The notes beneath the pieces are model-generated. The model saw only the letters and a program-made list of their open reading frames with translations, had not been told where the DNA came from and made no database searches. A DNA stretch of 64,000 bases from Micromonospora rubida (GTDB taxonomy: Bacteria > Actinomycetota > Actinomycetes > Mycobacteriales > Micromonosporaceae). The stretch is taken from assembly GCF_009908295.1 (NCBI RefSeq), contig NZ_JAAALO010000004.1:372001-436000 (forward strand), given 5' to 3'. Shown in pieces: positions 1 to 9,668 of the stretch. Position numbers and translations under genes: made by a program. How positions within the stretch are numbered: the stretch's first letter is position 1; the number at the start of each line of letters is the position of its first letter.

Positions 1-78
1 GCCGGGCGGTCGGTCGGCCGTGTCGACCGACCGCCCCTTCCGGCATCGCACACCGAGTCGTCGAGGAAAGGACAACCT

Positions 79-450
79 GTGGTGCGTACGCTTCTGCGAT
101 CCCTGCTCAGCCGCCGGCACGCCGGGCCACACTCGGCAGCCCACCGGCCCGTCGGTGCTGCCCGGCCCGTCGGGCAAGGTCCGCGCAACCGGCCGCCGGC
201 CGGCGCGTACCGCTCGTGCCTTCCCCTGCGACCCTGGCAGGTGCGGAGCCGGACCTTCACGCCGCGCCGGCGCGGCGCGGACCCGGTGGAGGTCGCCGAG
301 TTCCTCGACCGGGTCGCCGCCGACCTGGCCGCCGCCTACGCGGCGCTGGCGCGCAGCCGCGAGGAGGTCGCCCGGATCAAGGCGGCGCTGCGGGAGTGGC
401 AGTCGCGCCAGGCACCCGCCGCGCGTGACCTGACCCGGCGGCGTCCGTGA
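79..450 (+). CDS. DivIVA-like coiled-coil small protein
   Basis: The 123-residue product has an Arg/Pro-rich N-terminal half. Its C-terminal half (about residues 60-112) reads like a DivIVA-domain segment: FTPRRRGADPVEVAEFLDRV followed by an Ala/Arg/Glu-rich helix likely to form a coiled coil. The GTG start at 79 is chosen because GAGGAAAGG lies 8 nt upstream. The stop overlaps the next start by 4 nt (GTGA), so the two genes are probably translationally coupled. DivIVA-type proteins bind curved membrane and scaffold polar growth in actinobacteria, but this one is far shorter than Wag31. Only the domain resemblance is seen; the role is inferred. Confidence 0.6.
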   Translation: MVRTLLRSLLSRRHAGPHSAAHRPVGAARPVGQGPRNRPPAGAYRSCLPLRPWQVRSRTFTPRRRGADPVEVAEFLDRVAADLAAAYAALARSREEVARIKAALREWQSRQAPAARDLTRRRP

Positions 451-698
451 GCAGCCGGTACGTCATCCACCTGCCGGTGACGGCGGCCGATCTGGCCCGC
501 GCCAAGATTCTGGCCCGGACCGCCGTCCGCTCGCTGGCCATCATCGCCCCCGTCGATCCCGGCGAGACCACCGTCTCGCCCGAGGACAACCAGGGGGTAC
601 GCCACCGCGTGTTCTGCGACCGCAGGCTCGATGGTGGGCGGCGGTGTGTGCTGCGGGCCGAGCACGAGACGCCCTGCGCGGCGCGTGTGCCCCGCTGA
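447..698 (+). CDS. small hypothetical protein, coupled to the DivIVA-like gene
   Basis: An 83-residue soluble protein that I do not recognise. It overlaps the preceding gene by 4 nt in a GTGA junction. Three cysteines occur in the C-terminal third (VFCDRR, RRCVLR, TPCAAR), so a small metal site or disulfide is possible but not shown. The regular codon pattern and the coupling argue that it is real. It converges with the epoxide hydrolase gene. Confidence 0.5.
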   Translation: MSSRYVIHLPVTAADLARAKILARTAVRSLAIIAPVDPGETTVSPEDNQGVRHRVFCDRRLDGGRRCVLRAEHETPCAARVPR

Positions 699-730
699 CT
701 GCGGCCTCCCGCAGGAGTCCCCGGCCGGGG
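699..730. terminator. short hairpins between convergent genes
   Basis: CTGCGG-cctc-CCGCAG (699-714) is followed by the 12-bp palindrome CCCCGGCCGGGG (719-730). They lie between the convergent ends at 698 and 734. No T-run is present, as is usual in high-GC actinobacteria, so the terminator role is only suggested. Confidence 0.35.
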
Positions 731-733
731 TGG

Positions 734-1870
734 TCAGCGGAGGGCGGCGAAGAACTGGCGGATGTCGCCGACCAGCACGTCGGTCGCCTCGTGGGCGGCG
801 TAGTGGCCGCCGACATCGCCCCGGTCGCCCGGGCCGGCGTCGAAGGAGTGCCAGCTGACGATGTTGGCGTGGTCCCGGTCGGCGAAGCGGCGGATCGACT
901 GGAAGTCTCCGGGGAACATCGCCAGCCCGGTCGGCACCGTGGTCGGCCCGGCGGGCTGCTCGGTGGCGTGCGCGTCCTCCCAGTAGAAGCGCATGGCCGA
1001 GGCGGCGGTGCCGGTGAACCAGTAGATCGCCACGTTGGCCAGGACGAAGTCGGCGTCCAGGCTGGTGTCGAAGAGTTGGGCGTTCCAGGCCAGCAGCCCG
1101 ACCGGCGAGTCGGCCACGGCGAAGGCCAGGGTCTGCGGCTGCTGGCTGTGCACCTGGTTGAAGGAGAACTTGTTCTCGTAGAACCACTGGAGGTGCTTGA
1201 GCGCCACATGGTCGGCCTCGGACAGCCCCGCGAACTCGGCCGGGTCGCCGGACGGGAACGAGAAGAGCTGGGTGACGTGCACCCCGACGACGTGTTCGGG
1301 GTCGAACCGGCCGACCTCGGGCGAGACGAGCGAGCCGCCGTCGTTGCCGACCGCGCCGTAGCGGTCGTACCCGAGGCGGTTCATCAGCTCGGCCCAGGCG
1401 CGGGCCGTGCGGTAGCGGTTCCAGCCGGCGCTGCGGGTGGGGCCGGAGAAGCCGAAGCCCGGCAGCGACGGGATCACCAGGTGGAACGCCGGGGCCTGCG
1501 GATCGGTGGGCTCGGTGAGCGGGGCGATCACGTCCAGGTACTCCAGCACGGAGCCGGGCCAGCCGTGGGTGAGCACCAGCGGGGTTGCGTCGGCCCGGGA
1601 CGACCGGACGTGCAGGAAGTGGATGTCCTCGCCGTCGATCTCGGTGACGAACTGCGGGTGGGCGTTGAGCCGCGCCTCCACGGCCCGCCAGTCGAACCCG
1701 TCCCGCCAGCGCTCGGCCAGGGCGCGGACCCGGGCGGTGGTCATGCCGTACTCGCCGGTGGTGCCCGGCAGCTCGTGCGGCCAGACGGTCCGGCTCAGGC
1801 GGTCGGCCAGGTCGTCCAGCGCGGCCTGCGGGACCTCGACGCGGTACGGGCGGACGGTGGTGTCGATCAC
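734..1870 (-). CDS. epoxide hydrolase (microsomal/juvenile-hormone type alpha/beta hydrolase)
   Basis: A 378-residue protein with the usual order of this family. An N-terminal EHN-type segment (PYRVEVPQAALDDLADRL) comes first. Then come the oxyanion HGWPGS motif (LVLTHGWPGS), the nucleophile-elbow region GNDGGS with the candidate nucleophile Asp, and a late GGHYAAHE with the candidate catalytic His. These enzymes hydrolyse epoxides to diols through an ester intermediate. The GTG start at 1870 follows GAAGGAG on this strand. Longer upstream reading would run through the divergent TetR gene and is rejected. The inverted repeat in the shared intergenic region implies control by the adjacent TetR protein. 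Substrate unknown. Confidence 0.88.
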   Translation of the reverse strand: MIDTTVRPYRVEVPQAALDDLADRLSRTVWPHELPGTTGEYGMTTARVRALAERWRDGFDWRAVEARLNAHPQFVTEIDGEDIHFLHVRSSRADATPLVLTHGWPGSVLEYLDVIAPLTEPTDPQAPAFHLVIPSLPGFGFSGPTRSAGWNRYRTARAWAELMNRLGYDRYGAVGNDGGSLVSPEVGRFDPEHVVGVHVTQLFSFPSGDPAEFAGLSEADHVALKHLQWFYENKFSFNQVHSQQPQTLAFAVADSPVGLLAWNAQLFDTSLDADFVLANVAIYWFTGTAASAMRFYWEDAHATEQPAGPTTVPTGLAMFPGDFQSIRRFADRDHANIVSWHSFDAGPGDRGDVGGHYAAHEATDVLVGDIRQFFAALR

Positions 1871-1881
1871 GGCGACTCCTT

Positions 1882-1943
1882 CGGAACGGAATGCTTCGCT
1901 CTGTTTCAGTAGAGACTCTATCAGAGCGGAGCGATCCGTTCCG
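1882..1943. promoter_or_regulatory. divergent promoter region with 22-bp inverted repeat (probable TetR operator)
   Basis: The left arm (1882-1903, beginning CGGAACGGA and ending GCTCTG) and the right arm (1922-1943, beginning CAGAGC and ending CCGTTCCG) are reverse complements at 19 of 22 positions. A second small palindrome, TAGAG-A-CTCTA, sits between them (1910-1920). The position between a TetR gene and its divergent neighbour is classic for autoregulation plus control of the neighbour. Binding itself is inferred. Confidence 0.7.
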
Positions 1944-1960
1944 CTGCTAGCCTTGGTGTC

Positions 1961-2617
1961 ATGACGAACTCCGCCGACGCCGCCCCCACCCCGCCGCTCG
2001 CCGGGCGGCGGGCCCAGGCCGCCCGCAACGACGCCGTGATCCTGGAGGCCGCCCGCGCCGTCTTCCTCGACGACCCGAAGGCCCCGATCGCCGCCGTCGC
2101 CGACCGCGCCGGCGTCGGCATCAGCGCCCTCTACCGGCGGTACGCGAGCAAGGAGGACCTGCTCCGCCGGCTCTGCCACGACGGGCTACGCCGGTACGTC
2201 GCCGAGGTCGAGGTGGCGGTCGCCGACCCGGACGGCTGGCAGGGCCTCGTCGGCTTCCTGGGGCGGGTGGTCGACGCCGACGTGCACTCGCTGACCGTGC
2301 ACCTGGCCGGCACTTTCGCGCCGACCCCGGAGATGGGGCAGGACGCGGCGCGGTCCGGCGAGTTGACCGCCGCGCTGGTCGAACGGGCCCAGGCCGCCGG
2401 GCGGCTGCGCGCCGATGTGGTGGTGCAGGACGTCGGGCTGCTGCTGGAGGGGTGCGCCGCGATCCGCGTACCCGATCCGGAGCGCACCCGGCAGTTGCGC
2501 CGGCGTCACCTCGCGGTGCTGCTGGCTGGTCTCTCGGCGGCCGGCGGCGGCCCGGAGCGGCCCCGGCCGCCGCCGGCCGCCGGGGAGCTCGACTGGCGCT
2601 GGAAGCAGCGCAAGTGA
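1961..2617 (+). CDS. TetR-family transcriptional regulator
   Basis: A 218-residue protein with an N-terminal TetR helix-turn-helix at about residues 25-70 (AAVADRAGVGISALYRRYAS, then KEDLLRRL). A variable ligand-binding C-terminal domain follows. It is transcribed divergently from the epoxide hydrolase and probably represses both genes through the 22-bp inverted repeat just upstream. The Pro/Arg-rich tail before the stop is typical of extended TetR C-termini. The ligand may be an epoxide or its diol, which is inference from context only. Confidence 0.88.
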   Translation: MTNSADAAPTPPLAGRRAQAARNDAVILEAARAVFLDDPKAPIAAVADRAGVGISALYRRYASKEDLLRRLCHDGLRRYVAEVEVAVADPDGWQGLVGFLGRVVDADVHSLTVHLAGTFAPTPEMGQDAARSGELTAALVERAQAAGRLRADVVVQDVGLLLEGCAAIRVPDPERTRQLRRRHLAVLLAGLSAAGGGPERPRPPPAAGELDWRWKQRK

Positions 2618-2636
2618 CCCAGTTCACATCCCCAGG

Positions 2637-2657
2637 GTTGAGCGGAATAGGCTCAAC
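2637..2657 (+). promoter_or_regulatory. HAIR-type operator for HspR upstream of clpB
   Basis: GTTGAGC-N7-GCTCAAC is a perfect 7-bp inverted repeat with a 7-nt spacer. It matches the spacing and core of the HspR-associated inverted repeat (CTTGAGT-N7-ACTCAAG) known upstream of dnaK and clpB in Streptomyces and Mycobacterium. It lies 46 nt before the clpB start. HspR repression of clpB is therefore expected here; the hspR gene is not in this window. Confidence 0.82.
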
Positions 2658-2702
2658 TCTGGTTGTGTCCTTCCTAGTGGACACGCCGATCCGGGGGAGC
2701 CC

Positions 2703-5291
<2,589 letters not shown>

Positions 5292-5313
5292 CGCCGCCGC
5301 CCAGGTGTCGAAA

Positions 5314-5354
5314 GGGGCCCCCTGTGCAACGTTTCGGCGTTGACAGGGGGCCTT
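5314..5354. terminator. bulged hairpin after clpB (repeat-like terminator)
   Basis: GGCCCCCTGT-g-CAACG pairs with CGTTG-ACAGGGGGCC around a TTTCGG loop, giving 15 bp with one bulged G. It begins 22 nt after the clpB stop. The outer AAGGGGCC/GGCCTT sequence resembles the element at 47353-47398, so it may be a dispersed repeat used as a terminator. Confidence 0.65.
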
Positions 5355-5381
5355 CCCGCTCGATCGGGTATGGAGGTGGGC

Positions 5382-5753
5382 ATGTTCGGACGCGGAAACA
5401 AGGAGCTCGACGCGGCGGTGCGGGAGCTGGCGAAGGCCGACACCCTCGCGTTCGGCGGGGTGGGCTTCGCCGGCACGCTGTTGCCGGTGACCGAGGCGTA
5501 CCAGGAGGTCGAGCGGCAGCTCGACGCGCACCCGGAGCAGGCCCGGCGGAAGGTCGACTGGCTGCTGGAACACGGCTCGCCGGCCGGCCGGGCGTACGCG
5601 GCGACGCTGCTCGGCCGGGTCGATCCGGCGGGCGCGCGGACGGCGTGGGAGTCACTGCGCGACGAGCCGGCCGAGTTCACCACCTTCGGCGGCTGCGTCA
5701 TGGGCCGGACCGCGCTCGGCGAGTACGCCGCCGACCGGCTCGCCGAGGGTTGA
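5382..5753 (+). CDS. hypothetical protein (HEAT/armadillo-like small protein)
   Basis: A 123-residue soluble protein, mainly predicted helical (MFGRGNKELDAAVRELAKAD, later RRKVDWLLEHGSPAGRAYAA). I do not recognise the family. Helical segments such as AGRAYAATLLGRVDPAGART resemble a scaffold repeat, but this is weak. The ATG at 5382 is preferred over the ATG at 5370 because GGAGGTGGG lies directly before it. It stands alone between the clpB hairpin and a membrane-protein gene. Confidence 0.6.
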   Translation: MFGRGNKELDAAVRELAKADTLAFGGVGFAGTLLPVTEAYQEVERQLDAHPEQARRKVDWLLEHGSPAGRAYAATLLGRVDPAGARTAWESLRDEPAEFTTFGGCVMGRTALGEYAADRLAEG

Positions 5754-5822
5754 TCGACCAGCCGGGCCGACGCTGACCGATCGGGGCTGCCGACCACCGG
5801 CCGCCGGCCGTACGGTCCTGCC

Positions 5823-6722
5823 ATGACCGCACCCGTGGCCGCCCCGGTCCGTCCGCCCCGACCGACCTCGGTCACCGTCGCCTGCTGGCTCCAGGTCGCC
5901 ACCGTGCTGATTCTGCTCGGCCTGGTCGCCCTGGTGGTGTACGAGGCGGTGCGCTTCGACGGCGAGATCAGCCGGGCGGCCCGACTGGTGCCGGACGCGG
6001 ACCCCGCCGAAGTGCGCGACGAGCGGGACGGCAACGTCTTCGGCTCGGTCTTCCAGGGCAGTTCCATCCTGCTGCTCGCCGGCTGGCTCGCCGGCACCGC
6101 GCTGCCGCTGCTGCGCGGGCGCAACGTCGCGCGCATCCTGGTCTTCGTCTCCGGCGGCGGGCAACTGCTGCTCTGTCTCGGTTCGGTGTGCTCCGGCGCG
6201 CTGCTGTTCCCGTTCATCCTCGCGCTCGGGTTCTCCGAGGGGCTGGGCCCCGAGGGGGAGCCGCTCCCCGAGGAGGACTTCTGGCAGGAGTCGAGGTTCC
6301 TGGAGACCCTGTACGGCCGGCAGGAGTCACCCGGCGAGGTGCTCTTCCCGATCTTCGGGATCAGCATGCTGACCGTGCTGCTGCTCACCGCGACCGTGGT
6401 GCTGCTGGTCTCCCTGCCGCCCGCGAACCAGTACTTCCGCCCTCGGGCACAGCCGGCCGGCCCGGTGCCGTACGCCGGCTGGCCCACCGCCCCGGTGCCG
6501 TACGCCGGCTGGCCCACCGCCCCGCTCCCGCCGGCGGGCGCCTGGGTGCCGGCCGGGTATCCGGTCCCGCCGGGGTACCTGATCTGCCCCGACCCGGCCC
6601 TGCACCTCGCCTACCCCCCGACATCGCCCGGCCCGGCAGGTCCGGCGTCAGTGCCGCCCGGTTCGACCCCCGCGCCGGCCGGGCCGCCGGCCACCGATCC
6701 GCCCGCAGCACCAGGTAGCTGA
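5823..6722 (+). CDS. multi-TM membrane protein with proline-rich cytoplasmic tail
   Basis: A 299-residue protein. Hydrophobic spans occur at about residues 19-41, 77-96, 103-135 and 178-201. A long Pro/Ala/Gly/Tyr tail follows, containing two direct copies of PVPYAGWPTA. Such tails are common in actinobacterial membrane proteins of unknown function. The ATG lacks a clear ribosome site, but TACGGT (5811-5816) sits 6 nt upstream, which fits leaderless transcription. Function unknown. The genes at 12373 and 13453 share the general plan. Confidence 0.75.
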   Translation: MTAPVAAPVRPPRPTSVTVACWLQVATVLILLGLVALVVYEAVRFDGEISRAARLVPDADPAEVRDERDGNVFGSVFQGSSILLLAGWLAGTALPLLRGRNVARILVFVSGGGQLLLCLGSVCSGALLFPFILALGFSEGLGPEGEPLPEEDFWQESRFLETLYGRQESPGEVLFPIFGISMLTVLLLTATVVLLVSLPPANQYFRPRAQPAGPVPYAGWPTAPVPYAGWPTAPLPPAGAWVPAGYPVPPGYLICPDPALHLAYPPTSPGPAGPASVPPGSTPAPAGPPATDPPAAPGS

Positions 6723-6805
6723 GCCCTTACTCAGCGGTCGCCAGGTTCCCCCGCGTGCGCAGGGTTGTTACCGTCTCCGCCGACGCAACTGGGGAGGCGA
6801 TCGGA

Positions 6806-7438
6806 TTGAACGGATCGGTGGCATATCTGGTGACGGCGGCGGGCTGCCTCATCGCGGTGGCCGGGATCGTCGTCGCCGTGGTGGCGGTTCGGCGGTCCCG
6901 GACCAAGCAACCCCGGCACCCCGGCCCGACCGACCCGTTCCGCGACCGGGACGCCGACGCGCTGCGGGGCGACCCGCGCCGGCTGAGCCCCGGCGACATC
7001 GTCGAGGTCCGTGGGACGTCGTACGCGGTACGCGGCTCGGTGCTGATCAAGGAGGGCAGCTGGACCTGGTCGGAGCACCTGCTCGACGACGCCGGCGGCG
7101 GCCAGCTCTGGCTCTCCGTCGAGGAGGACCCGGACCTGGAGCTGGTGTTCTGGAAGACCGACCCGGCGCTCACCCTCACCCCTGGCCCGCCGACCGTCGA
7201 CCTCGACGGCCACCGGTACACCAGCAACGAGTCCGGGCACGCGCTCTTCACCGGCACCGGGACCACCGGCCTCGACCCGTCCGGCGCCATGCGCTACCAC
7301 GACTACCGGGGCCCGGGCGCCCTCCGGCTCTCCTTCGAGGCGTACGGCAACGCCGCGTGGGAGGTGGCCCGGGGCGAGGTGCTGCACCGCTCAGAGGTGA
7401 TGATCTACCCGCAGGCCGGCCCCGGGAAGGTGAGCTGA
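6806..7438 (+). CDS. DUF4178 family membrane-anchored protein
   Basis: A 210-residue protein with an N-terminal TM helix (about residues 3-29). A soluble beta-rich DUF4178 domain follows (LSPGDIVEVRGTSYAVRGSV ... WSEHLLDD ... LWLSVEEDP). The TTG start at 6806 is preferred because GGGGAGG lies 8 nt upstream; an upstream ATG at 6755 has no such site. It is first in a run of six genes with overlaps or very short gaps. DUF4178 proteins occur next to DUF350 and polyamine-type enzymes in bacteria (E. coli yjfK/yjfL is the closest known parallel). Molecular function unknown. Confidence 0.78.
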   Translation: MNGSVAYLVTAAGCLIAVAGIVVAVVAVRRSRTKQPRHPGPTDPFRDRDADALRGDPRRLSPGDIVEVRGTSYAVRGSVLIKEGSWTWSEHLLDDAGGGQLWLSVEEDPDLELVFWKTDPALTLTPGPPTVDLDGHRYTSNESGHALFTGTGTTGLDPSGAMRYHDYRGPGALRLSFEAYGNAAWEVARGEVLHRSEVMIYPQAGPGKVS

Positions 7439-7440
7439 CC

Positions 7441-8004
7441 GTGCTGGTCACCCTCGACGCCCCGTACGTCGACACCAGCGCCGCCGACCTCAGCCTCGCC
7501 CTCGGCGACGCGGAGCGCCCCGCGCTGCACGTGCTCGACCTCGACCTGCCCGCCGGCGTCCGGCTGCGGCTGCGCCTGCTCGGCGCCTCCCACCAGGTGG
7601 TGCTCCGCGCGGCGGGCGTCGAGCTGACCGAGACCGTGGCCTGCCTGCCCGGCCACCCGCCCGAGCTGCCCGCCACGAGGCTCGACGAGGCGAACGGCTA
7701 CCGGTTCACCGCCACGGTGCTGCGGCCGGCGGGCACGGAGCTGAGCGACCGGGTCGCCGCGCTCCGCGCCGAGCTGGCCAACGACCCGTACGCCCTGGTC
7801 GGGGTCTTCCCGGGCGACGCGGACGCGGTGACCGCCCTCGCGGTCCGGCCGGCCCCGCCGCACGGGACGGTCGCCTGGCGCACCTGGCACGCGTACCCCC
7901 AGACCAACGAGCTGGTCCTGACCGAGACGGTGGTGGCAACTGTGAGCGCGAGGAGTGAGCCGGGTTTGCGAGCCCCGCAGTCGCGAGCGGAGGTGGCCCT
8001 GTGA
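7441..8004 (+). CDS. DUF2617 family protein
   Basis: A 187-residue cytosolic protein. The GTG start lies 2 nt after the preceding stop, and the stop overlaps the next start by 4 nt. The sequence (DLSLALGDAERPALHVLDLD ... RLRLLGASHQVVL ... AWRTWHAYPQTNELVLTET) matches what I know of DUF2617, which is restricted to actinobacterial clusters of this type. Its last 18 or so residues (SARSEPGLRAPQSRAEVAL) look out of place and seem to be coded by a dispersed repeat that abuts the next gene. Function unknown. Confidence 0.72.
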   Translation: MLVTLDAPYVDTSAADLSLALGDAERPALHVLDLDLPAGVRLRLRLLGASHQVVLRAAGVELTETVACLPGHPPELPATRLDEANGYRFTATVLRPAGTELSDRVAALRAELANDPYALVGVFPGDADAVTALAVRPAPPHGTVAWRTWHAYPQTNELVLTETVVATVSARSEPGLRAPQSRAEVAL

Positions 8005-8429
8005 AGACGTACCGGCCCTGGTTCGTGGTGGGAGCGGCGGTCGCCGTGGTCGGCGCGCTGATCGCCGCCTTCGCGATCTTCTACGGCAACTTCTCCCCGC
8101 GCGGCTACGTGGAGGACAGGTACACCCGGGCGGCCAGCCGGGACATCGGCGGGAACGCCGTCGCGTACACCTCGTCGAAGTCGCCCAGCCAGGTCGCCGA
8201 CGAGGTGACCGACGCCTGGAAGCCGGCCGATCAGTACATCGACGGCAGCGGCGTCTACCTGCGCTACGACGAAGAATCGGTGGTGATCCTGCCGATCGCC
8301 GCAGGCTCGGTGATCCTGCTCGAACGCATGACCACCGCCTACCCCCGTTACCACTCGACCGTCGGGTCGCACTGGGGCTGGGGACGCGGCAGCACCGTCC
8401 GGGGCGGCGGCCCCGGCACCGGCAAGTAG
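8001..8429 (+). CDS. DUF4247 family membrane-anchored protein
   Basis: 142 residues: one N-terminal TM helix (about 8-28), then an extracytoplasmic domain with PSQVADEVTDAWKPADQYID and GVYLRYDEESVVILPI, then a Gly-rich end. The pattern matches DUF4247, which regularly accompanies DUF2617 and DUF4178. It overlaps DUF2617 by 4 nt. Function unknown. The exported Gly/His/Tyr-rich end could contact the cell surface. Confidence 0.75.
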   Translation: MKTYRPWFVVGAAVAVVGALIAAFAIFYGNFSPRGYVEDRYTRAASRDIGGNAVAYTSSKSPSQVADEVTDAWKPADQYIDGSGVYLRYDEESVVILPIAAGSVILLERMTTAYPRYHSTVGSHWGWGRGSTVRGGGPGTGK

Positions 8430-8463
8430 CCCGACGACCGACCCCTCACCCTGGAGCCCTCCT

Positions 8464-8886
8464 GTGCAGAACCTCGTCATCGATCTGCTGGTCACCCTCG
8501 CCTACGGCGTGGTCGGCGTCGTCCTGATGGGCGTCGGCTACGGGCTGGTCGACGTGGCCACCCCCGGCAAGCTCCACGAGCTGATCTGGACCGAGCGCAA
8601 CCGCAACGCCGCGCTGCTGCTCTCTTCCAATCTGCTCGGCGTCGGCACCATCGTGGTCGCGGCGATCGTGGCCAGTGAGGACGACTTCGTCATCGGCCTG
8701 GTCGGCGCGGCGGCGTACGGGATCGTCGGCCTGGTCATCATGGCCGCCGCCTTTCTGCTCCTCGACGCGGTGACCCCGGGCCGGCTCGGTGAGCTGCTCG
8801 TCGACCCGGAGCCGCACCCCGCCGTGTGGGTGTCGGCCGTGGTGCACCTCGCCACCGGCGCGATCATCGCCGCCGCGATCAGTTGA
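8464..8886 (+). CDS. DUF350 (YjfL-like) membrane protein
   Basis: A 140-residue protein with four predicted TM helices arranged as two similar pairs. The tandem motifs GYGLVDVATPGKLHELIW and FLLLDAVTPGRLGELLV mark an internal duplication, as known for DUF350/YjfL proteins. The GTG at 8464 has GGAG upstream, and the stop overlaps the following ATG (TGATG). DUF350 proteins sit in envelope-stress and polyamine-linked neighbourhoods in other bacteria; the role is not known. Confidence 0.8.
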   Translation: MQNLVIDLLVTLAYGVVGVVLMGVGYGLVDVATPGKLHELIWTERNRNAALLLSSNLLGVGTIVVAAIVASEDDFVIGLVGAAAYGIVGLVIMAAAFLLLDAVTPGRLGELLVDPEPHPAVWVSAVVHLATGAIIAAAIS

Positions 8887-9668
8887 TGGCCCCCGCAGCT
8901 CACCCGGGCGGCCGGCGGCCGGGCAAGCCGCCGGCGAAGGCGTCGTCCTCGGCCGCCTCCGGCTGGATCGTCGGCCTGGTCACCGTCGTCGTGGTCGGTG
9001 GCTGCATCGGCGTCGGCGTCCTCAACGGCGACTCCGGCGGCACCACCGTTCCCGCCCCGGCGGCCGACGAGCGTGCCGACACCGTGCCGATCCTCGCGCA
9101 GGCCGCCACCAGCCAGGGCATCTGCTATGGCTGGCGGCTGGAGAGCTACTACGGCTCCGTGGTCAGCGTCGGCTCCAACCTCGGCGACGGGGTGGCCGTG
9201 GTCGACAACCCGGCCTGCCCACGCTGGGTCGAGGTGACCGCCGAGGTCAGGTACACCTCGGAGAGCAGCGAGAGCAGCGACTCGGTGACCGTCGACGTGA
9301 CCGGCTCGACCGACATCGACCGCTCCGACCTGTACGCCGTGGAGAACGGCCTGCAACGGTTCGGGCTGGACGACGGCGCCTTCGTCGACGACCCCGGCTG
9401 GGCGGTCTGCCGGGCGGCCGTGGCGCTGCCCCTGCTGGTCGCCGAGGCCGGCGTGGCCGAGCCCGCCGCCACCCCGGCCGCCGCGCCGGGCTCCTCGGTG
9501 TCGCCGCTGCCGGCCGCCGGCAGCGACTTCTGGCGGGACCGGTGGGGCTGGCTGTCCGCCACCGCCGGGCTGCTGCTGGTCACCGCGCTGCTGTTCACCG
9601 TCGGATTCGTGCAGCGCAGCCGACAGCGCGCCCAGGCGCCCGCCGGGCGTACCCAGGGGAAGGCATGA
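8886..9668 (+). CDS. two-TM protein of the DUF350/spermidine-synthase-like cluster
   Basis: A 260-residue protein that I do not recognise. A basic N-terminus leads to a TM helix (about 27-50). An exported domain of about 150 residues with four Cys (ICYGW, NPACPRW, WAVCRA; first in the TM region) follows. Then come an Ala/Pro linker, a second TM helix (about 223-244) and a basic tail (QRSRQRAQA). It overlaps both neighbours by 1-4 nt, so it is part of the operon. The exported domain may be a sensor, but nothing in the sequence proves this. Confidence 0.65.
   Translation: MAPAAHPGGRRPGKPPAKASSSAASGWIVGLVTVVVVGGCIGVGVLNGDSGGTTVPAPAADERADTVPILAQAATSQGICYGWRLESYYGSVVSVGSNLGDGVAVVDNPACPRWVEVTAEVRYTSESSESSDSVTVDVTGSTDIDRSDLYAVENGLQRFGLDDGAFVDDPGWAVCRAAVALPLLVAEAGVAEPAATPAAAPGSSVSPLPAAGSDFWRDRWGWLSATAGLLLVTALLFTVGFVQRSRQRAQAPAGRTQGKA

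Noticed and set aside
644..1912. 422-residue plus-strand frame across the epoxide hydrolase
   Set aside because: Antisense to a gene with clear family motifs; no recognisable domain.
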